Shown here: positions 49,657 through 54,061 of the stretch, piece after piece
Layout: each line of letters opens with the position of its first letter
How positions within the stretch are numbered: the first letter of the stretch is position 1
Source of the DNA: an uncultured Treponema sp.
GTDB lineage: Bacteria; Spirochaetota; Spirochaetia; Treponematales; Treponemataceae
Length of the DNA: 54,061 bases
Assembly (NCBI GenBank): GCA_947178095.1
Contig: CAMWWZ010000007.1
Span: 1 to 54,061, forward strand
Direction of reading: 5' to 3'
Program-made: the position numbers and the translations under genes
Notes under the pieces: model-generated
The model's input: only the letters and a program-made list of their open reading frames with translations
What the model was told of the DNA's origin: nothing
Databases searched by the model: none

Positions 49657-50134
49657 AGATTGGAATTCCTTCGATATTTTCAACGCGAAGGTGCTTTTTT
49701 CTGGGCGGGAAATACGAAATGTCGAACAAAAGCAGGGCGAAAAAAAGCAGGATTCCCACGACGAGCCCCGCACCTTTGCAATACCATTCGCTCAAAAATT
49801 CCACGGGCGCGCCTTTCATTACAGTGCCGGTATCGTACATGGCGGGCTCAGAAACAACGAGCCCTTTAATCTTTACGATTTTTTCGTCATCGAAAATATA
49901 GTCCATCTTGCGCGCGTAGGCGGCGATGACATCGGCATCGTCCCGAATCGCGGTCTTTTCCAAATTCAAGTCGTCATTTATATTTTGCACTTCCTGCATG
50001 TGTGCGCTGATAATCCTCTTTTGGGATTCGAGCTGCCTCAGCGCGAAAACTCCGTTCTGTCCGTAAATCACGGAAAGAAAAACGTAGACGAGCAATCCCG
50101 CGAGCAGGGAAAAAAGATACTTGAGCGAATTCAT
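49637..50134 (-). CDS. FtsB/DivIC-like septum protein with extra C-terminal helix
   Basis: The 165-aa protein has an N-terminal membrane helix (LKYLFSLLAGLLVYVFLSVI near 4-23), a periplasmic coiled coil (ALRQLESQKRIISAHMQEVQ, NDDLNLEKTAIRDDADVIAA) and a second membrane helix near 122-138 (GLVVGILLFFALLLF), then a basic tail. The first half matches the FtsB/DivIC family, but the second helix is not usual. It overlaps the tsaC-type start by 20 bases. Confidence 0.72.
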   Translation of the reverse strand: MNSLKYLFSLLAGLLVYVFLSVIYGQNGVFALRQLESQKRIISAHMQEVQNINDDLNLEKTAIRDDADVIAAYARKMDYIFDDEKIVKIKGLVVSEPAMYDTGTVMKGAPVEFLSEWYCKGAGLVVGILLFFALLLFDISYFPPRKKHLRVENIEGIPIYDVAQI

Positions 50135-50262
50135 TATGATTACTTATCGGCAGTAAATCCGCATTTCTGAACATTTTTCTAAAAAACAGGGGATTTGACG
50201 CCATCGCAGAAGCATAAAAATTTTCGCACGAATTAAATTATTAAAAAAAATAGTAAATAATG

Positions 50263-50292
50263 TTGGACTTTTTTTTCAAAGTATGATATAAT
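50263..50292 (+). promoter_or_regulatory. Promoter of the acidic repeat protein gene
   Basis: TTGGAC (50263-50268) and TATAAT (50287-50292) are 18 bp apart and TGA precedes the -10 box (extended -10). Transcription should start near 50299, leaving a 77-nt leader to the ATG at 50376. Confidence 0.65.
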
Positions 50293-50375
50293 TTTAGCGT
50301 TAAATTATCATAGCAGAGAAAAACATACGGAAAAACGATGTTCGTCCGATGATATATGAAGAAAAGGGGAATTTT

Positions 50376-52928
50376 ATGAGCGATTCAAAAGATTTAGACA
50401 GCTATGGCGACTGGGTAAAAAAGCCGCCGCGCGACATAAACGGCGAAGATTCGTCCGGAGACGATATGGCTGTCGATATTTTTGACATTCCCGATTTCGC
50501 AGAGCCCAAACTGGACGCGAGCGGCTCGGCCGAACAAGCATCTGACGCGGAAGACAACGACACCACTCTCAGCCCCGAAGAGCTCGCGCACATAACCATA
50601 AATCAGGAAATGACATCGGAAGAATTCGAAGACCCGACAATCGATCCTGCCGCCGCTGCCTTGGGAGACGTTTTCAGCGAAGAGGCAAAACTCGCGGAAA
50701 ATGCCGAAGAAAATTTTGACGAATTTGATATTCCCGCTTCAATGGACGAGCCTTTGCCCGAAGAAATCGAAGTTCCAAGCGCGGACGAATTTGCGACGGC
50801 GGAAGAAACAAGCCTTGACGCGATGGCCGACGGCGAAATCGACTTGGACAGCTTTATGGACGACTCGGGCGGAAGTTCCGGCGAGATTTCTTTTGAAGAC
50901 GGCGAAATCGATTTGGACGATTTCATGGGCGGCGACTTTATGGGCGGAGGCGGAGCACCATCTTCAAAAGCGCCCGCCGAAATCCAGGACGAGCAGACGC
51001 TTGACATAAACATAGGATTTGACGAAGATGCTGAGAACATCGCGCTTGAGGACACTCCAGAAAACGAAGCGAAAATGTTCCCGAAAAAGGAAGAGCCTGC
51101 GCACGCGGACGGAGACGCGATGTTCAACTCGTTCGAAGAGGCTGTCGCGGCAGACATTTCTTCCGAACCCGCTGCGGAAAGCGAAACGCTTTCGGCGGAC
51201 GACGGGGAAATCGACCTTTCGGAATTCGGATTCGACGATGACGATTCGAACATCGGCATGACGGAAGGTCCTGACGGAAACGACCCATTGAAAAAAGAAG
51301 TCGTAGATTACGACGTGAGAGTTGTTGTTGACGATGATTCGAAGACTCCACCCGTCCAAGATGTCGTCAATGGAAAAATAGTTGCGGAAGACCAAAATGT
51401 AGATTCCGAGGAGGATGAAATTACGGAACAGAACGAATTGACAGGCGGCGCATCGAACACCGCTTCTCCCGAAATAAGCGAAAAAGGCAAGGAAATCCTT
51501 GAAGACATCATTGGGCAGCTAGCATCTCTCAAAGATGAAATAAAAAGCCTGAAAAACGAATTCGCCAATTTGAGCGCGCGTCCCGCAAACGAAATTCCTG
51601 CCATAGAGCAGACTGCGGAAGAGGACACCGGTTTTTTCGGCAATGACGACGGCGACGACACAATCGCGCTGTCGGGAAGCGAAATGACGAACATCCTCAA
51701 TTCCGCGCAGTTTTCCGAAGAATCCGCGGACGAAAACATTTCTACGGAAGAGGAAACTTTCGAGCCGCCAATCGAAGAGCCGTTCGCGGAAGACACAATT
51801 GAAGAAACCTCTGTCGAAGAATCGGAAGTTTTGGACGCGGCATCCGCGATCGAAGAGCCCGCGATTGAAATCAACGAAACTGAGTTCGCAGAACCGACAG
51901 AAGAGCCTGTGATTGCGGAGGACGGAGACGCTTTTATTTCCGACGACGATTTGGGCATCAAAGACCCAACTTTGGAAAGCCTTTCCGAGGACAATGGAAA
52001 TCCGATTCCGCCGACAATTCTTCCCGAAGAAATCGCCGTTCCAAAAGGAGATTTCGCCGCCGCACCAGCATTTTCTGAAACCGCCGAAGAAGAGTTCGCC
52101 GCGCTCGAATCCAAAGACATTTCCTATGAGGATTCGCTTACTAGCGAGAAGCTGGAATATCTAAACGAAAATTCCGCCATGCCGGAAGAGGAAGAATCCT
52201 CCGCCCCGAATGTCGCCGAAATCGTGCAGGAAAACATTTCTCTCCAAGACAACGACGAGGCTTCCATAGGAATTGACAGCAACATCGACGCGGCGTTTGA
52301 GGAGGCCGATGCGCTTGAGTCCGACATAATGGACAATTCCCTTGAAGAAAAGGCGGCTTACGAAGATTCAGTTTCCGACATAATGAATGAAAACATTTCT
52401 CTTCAAGACGACAAGATAGAAGCGTCGGTGGGAATCGGAAGCGACATCAACACGGCGTTTGAAGAGGCCGACGCCGCCGAATCCGACATTATGGACGATT
52501 CGCTTGCGGAAAAGGACGCTTACGAAAAAAAAATAAACGAACTCGTTGACGATGACGGCGACAGCCTTGGACTTGACAACGATGAAACTGCGGCGGAAGA
52601 ACAAATCGAAGCAGAAGACGTGACTGTCGCAGAAGTTCAAGAGCCGATTATTGAAGATTCGCTCGAAGAAACTTCCGTGGAAGAGCCGACGTTTGAAGAG
52701 CCTCTTTCTGCCGAAACTGCCGCAGAAGAGCCGAGTTCTGGCGAGGACGAAAAAACTAAACTTCAGCAGAATTCGATTCCGAAAAATTTGAGAGAAGAAG
52801 TGATTTCCGTGCTTTCGTATATGGATCAACTTCTTGAAAATCTTCCGGAAGAGAAAATCACAGAATTCGCAAAGTCCGAGCACTTCGTAACGTACAAAAA
52901 ACTTTTCGACGAGCTCGGTCTTTCGTAA
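50376..52928 (+). CDS. Large acidic, disordered repeat protein
   Basis: The 850-aa protein starts at ATG 50376 (AAGGGGAA 4 nt upstream). It is extremely rich in Glu/Asp/Ala/Ser and probably mostly disordered. Recurrent short motifs are DGEIDLDSFM and DGEIDLDDFM, DGEIDLSEFG and a related GSEMTNILNSA. A 53-residue tandem repeat spans about 620-725 (NISLQD, then IGID/VGIG, AAFEEADALESDIMD). A conserved C-terminal domain (NLREEVISVLSYMDQLLENL, PEEKITEFAKSEHFVTYKKL) ends it. It overlaps the next gene by one base (TAATG). Function is unknown; a scaffold is likely. Confidence 0.75.
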   Translation: MSDSKDLDSYGDWVKKPPRDINGEDSSGDDMAVDIFDIPDFAEPKLDASGSAEQASDAEDNDTTLSPEELAHITINQEMTSEEFEDPTIDPAAAALGDVFSEEAKLAENAEENFDEFDIPASMDEPLPEEIEVPSADEFATAEETSLDAMADGEIDLDSFMDDSGGSSGEISFEDGEIDLDDFMGGDFMGGGGAPSSKAPAEIQDEQTLDINIGFDEDAENIALEDTPENEAKMFPKKEEPAHADGDAMFNSFEEAVAADISSEPAAESETLSADDGEIDLSEFGFDDDDSNIGMTEGPDGNDPLKKEVVDYDVRVVVDDDSKTPPVQDVVNGKIVAEDQNVDSEEDEITEQNELTGGASNTASPEISEKGKEILEDIIGQLASLKDEIKSLKNEFANLSARPANEIPAIEQTAEEDTGFFGNDDGDDTIALSGSEMTNILNSAQFSEESADENISTEEETFEPPIEEPFAEDTIEETSVEESEVLDAASAIEEPAIEINETEFAEPTEEPVIAEDGDAFISDDDLGIKDPTLESLSEDNGNPIPPTILPEEIAVPKGDFAAAPAFSETAEEEFAALESKDISYEDSLTSEKLEYLNENSAMPEEEESSAPNVAEIVQENISLQDNDEASIGIDSNIDAAFEEADALESDIMDNSLEEKAAYEDSVSDIMNENISLQDDKIEASVGIGSDINTAFEEADAAESDIMDDSLAEKDAYEKKINELVDDDGDSLGLDNDETAAEEQIEAEDVTVAEVQEPIIEDSLEETSVEEPTFEEPLSAETAAEEPSSGEDEKTKLQQNSIPKNLREEVISVLSYMDQLLENLPEEKITEFAKSEHFVTYKKLFDELGLS
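52226..52543 (+). repeat. Two 159-bp tandem repeats within the acidic protein gene
   Basis: Two 53-codon units repeat head to tail, with matching text around residues 618-670 and 671-723: ENISLQD, then EASIGID/EASVGIG, AAFEEADALESDIMD, ending EEKAAYED/AEKDAYEK. The second copy has diverged moderately, so it is an old duplication. Confidence 0.7.
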
Positions 52929-53782
52929 TGGGGCTTTTCGAACGGGCAGCCGCGAGGCCGCCTGAAAATTCGCTTCCCTCCGATTTTCAACAATGGGCAG
53001 AGTTTTGCGGCTTTGCCCATTGCGGCGTTTTGTGCGCGGCGCAAAAAATCCTGCTTCTAAAACACGCGCACGGCATCGATGTCGAAACAATTCTAAAATC
53101 AATTTCCACGAGCGACTTTTGGGCGGGAAGCGCGGCGGGCGACGAATGGATTTTGATCGAACGCGGAAGCGAACGCTTCGCAGGCTTTCTGCAATTTTTG
53201 GGAAGCGTCGCAAAAGAAAAAAGTGAGCGCATCGCGATTTTAAGATTGCGCGAAAATCCCGCGGCAATTTTTTTCGCATACGATTCAAGCGAATTCCAAA
53301 GCATTCCGAACGAAGAAGATTTTCGGCGCGCCCTACTTCCGATTTTGGAAAACAAAAAAAATTTTTTCTTCCGCGCTGGTGACGAAAAAAAAATCTCAGG
53401 GCTTCTCGGAAGCGCGGGCGCGTTTTTGATCACGATTTCGCTTGACGCGGCATTAAAAGAAATTTTTTCCGGCGAAGAAAAAGATTTTTTTTCGGAAAAT
53501 CCAAATGCAAAAGAAATTCTTTCGAACGCAATTTTTGAAGAATTTTTTTTCGAGGCAAAAAAAATCTTTCCTTGGCCCGACTTCGTGTTTTCGAAAAATC
53601 TTTCAAAAATTAACATCGTTTCAATCCTCGCGCAAAAAAAATTCGAGGAAGCCGCGCGGAAAAAAATTTTCGATGCGAGCAAAAAAATTTTCACGGCTCC
53701 GCTCGCTACGAAAATTGAAGTGGACGGCTTTTTGCGAAAACGCCGCGCGGAAGAAATTTTTTCATACATTTTGCGAGGCTGA
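52928..53782 (+). CDS. Conserved protein of unknown function, 284 aa
   Basis: The protein starts MGLFERAAARPPENSLPSDF. It is soluble and mixed helical/strand; ALLPILENKKNFFFRAGDEK, AAFLITISLDAALKEIF-like and EFFFEAKKIFPWPDFVFSKN are seen, and an HolB-like origin is possible but not supported by a P-loop. The gene is unusually rich in A and T homopolymers of 7-9 bases. It is translationally coupled to the acidic gene and probably to the DUF115 gene downstream. Confidence 0.65.
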   Translation: MGLFERAAARPPENSLPSDFQQWAEFCGFAHCGVLCAAQKILLLKHAHGIDVETILKSISTSDFWAGSAAGDEWILIERGSERFAGFLQFLGSVAKEKSERIAILRLRENPAAIFFAYDSSEFQSIPNEEDFRRALLPILENKKNFFFRAGDEKKISGLLGSAGAFLITISLDAALKEIFSGEEKDFFSENPNAKEILSNAIFEEFFFEAKKIFPWPDFVFSKNLSKINIVSILAQKKFEEAARKKIFDASKKIFTAPLATKIEVDGFLRKRRAEEIFSYILRG

Positions 53783-53784
53783 TT

Positions 53785-54061
53785 TTGGCGACGGAAATTC
53801 TAAAGGCAAAAAACGGAAGCGACTGCGCCAAGGCGAACGGCGTTTTTTTGCACTCGCAATACAATCCGCAAATCGAAGCCGAGCGTTTCGCCCAAAACGT
53901 CCGCGCGAATTTCGTTCCCGAAAAAATCATCATCATCGAAGGCGCGCTCGGTTATGTCGCATCCGAATTGAAGAAAAAATTTCCCAGCGCGAAAATCGGA
54001 ACGATTCGTTTTTCCAAGGATTTTTTTTACTTAATTTTCTTCATACAATATTTTGATCATG
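53785..54061 (+). CDS. Start of a DUF115 (MptE-like/motility-associated glycosyltransferase) gene, truncated
   Basis: A TTG at 53785 with GAGG 6 nt upstream opens a frame to the window edge (92 codons). The peptide LATEILKAKNGSDCAKANGV then FLHSQYNPQIEAERFAQNVR and EKIIIIEGALGYVASELKKK is typical of the N-terminal half of DUF115 proteins, some of which glycosylate flagellins (Maf). The last 12 residues (YLIFFIQYFDH) drop in quality and the DNA turns AT-rich, so the end may reflect an edge artefact. Confidence 0.65.
   Translation, partial: MATEILKAKNGSDCAKANGVFLHSQYNPQIEAERFAQNVRANFVPEKIIIIEGALGYVASELKKKFPSAKIGTIRFSKDFFYLIFFIQYFDH

Noticed and set aside
1..54061. tRNA or rRNA genes
   Set aside because: No cloverleaf-like stretches or rRNA signature segments were recognised; a tRNAscan-type search would be needed to be sure.

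Overview
The window looks like chromosomal DNA of a spirochete close to Treponema. The grounds are a periplasmic-flagella type motility operon in spirochaetal gene order (flbD-motA-motB-fliL-fliM-fliY-fliO-fliP-fliQ-fliR-flhB-flhA-flhF-flhG followed by a WhiG-type sigma gene and fapA), a bacterial V-type ATPase operon that carries a DUF2764 gene where subunit C would be, and several conserved proteins of treponemal type. The assignment is by gene content and family recognition only; no search was run. No rRNA, tRNA or CRISPR array was recognised.

Layout. 1-5.1 kb (minus): a surface-glycan cluster (partial membrane protein, TagF-like transferase, SDR, IspD/TarI-like cytidylyltransferase, Wzx flippase) joined by 4-base start/stop overlaps, part of it GC-rich. 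5.1-9.1 kb: an accessory-looking stretch with two different 23-bp direct-repeat arrays flanking two HTH regulators and a small caspase-like protein, then an orphan AAA ATPase with a possible partner remnant, a predicted minus-strand small RNA, and an HU/DUF4469 protein. 9.1-17 kb: a two-domain cyclic-nucleotide-binding protein, a conserved 573-aa protein, pgeF, rmlD, rmlB and a BamA-like outer-membrane protein. 17-27 kb (minus): V-ATPase E-DUF2764-A-B-D-I-K, then ispG and a TPR protein. 27-32.8 kb (minus): galM, two small flagellar-locus proteins, fapA, the flagellar sigma factor and a membrane protein. 32.9-45.5 kb (minus): the motility operon. 45.7-54 kb: an exported hypothetical, divergent smpB/lepB, hemW, tsaC-type synthase, an FtsB-like protein, a very acidic repeat protein, a conserved protein and the start of a DUF115 gene.

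How the parts work together. The motility operon encodes the stator (MotAB), switch (FliM/FliY), export gate (FliOPQR-FlhAB), placement/number control (FlhF/FlhG) and the late-gene sigma factor. The V-ATPase operon encodes a proton or sodium pump; the K subunit carries the residues of a Na+ site. RmlB/RmlD and the glycan cluster point to a decorated cell surface. Recurrent promoters of the form TTGCAA-17-TATAAT drive the V-ATPase, motility, smpB and lepB units, and at least four genes have a -10 box only 6-8 nt from the ATG with no Shine-Dalgarno, which predicts leaderless mRNAs.

The most interesting points are the predicted small RNA at about 8.07-8.15 kb, the 23-bp repeat arrays around the regulator/caspase-like cassette, the leaderless promoter set (including back-to-back smpB/lepB), and the hairpin elements shared by the two V-ATPase leaders.
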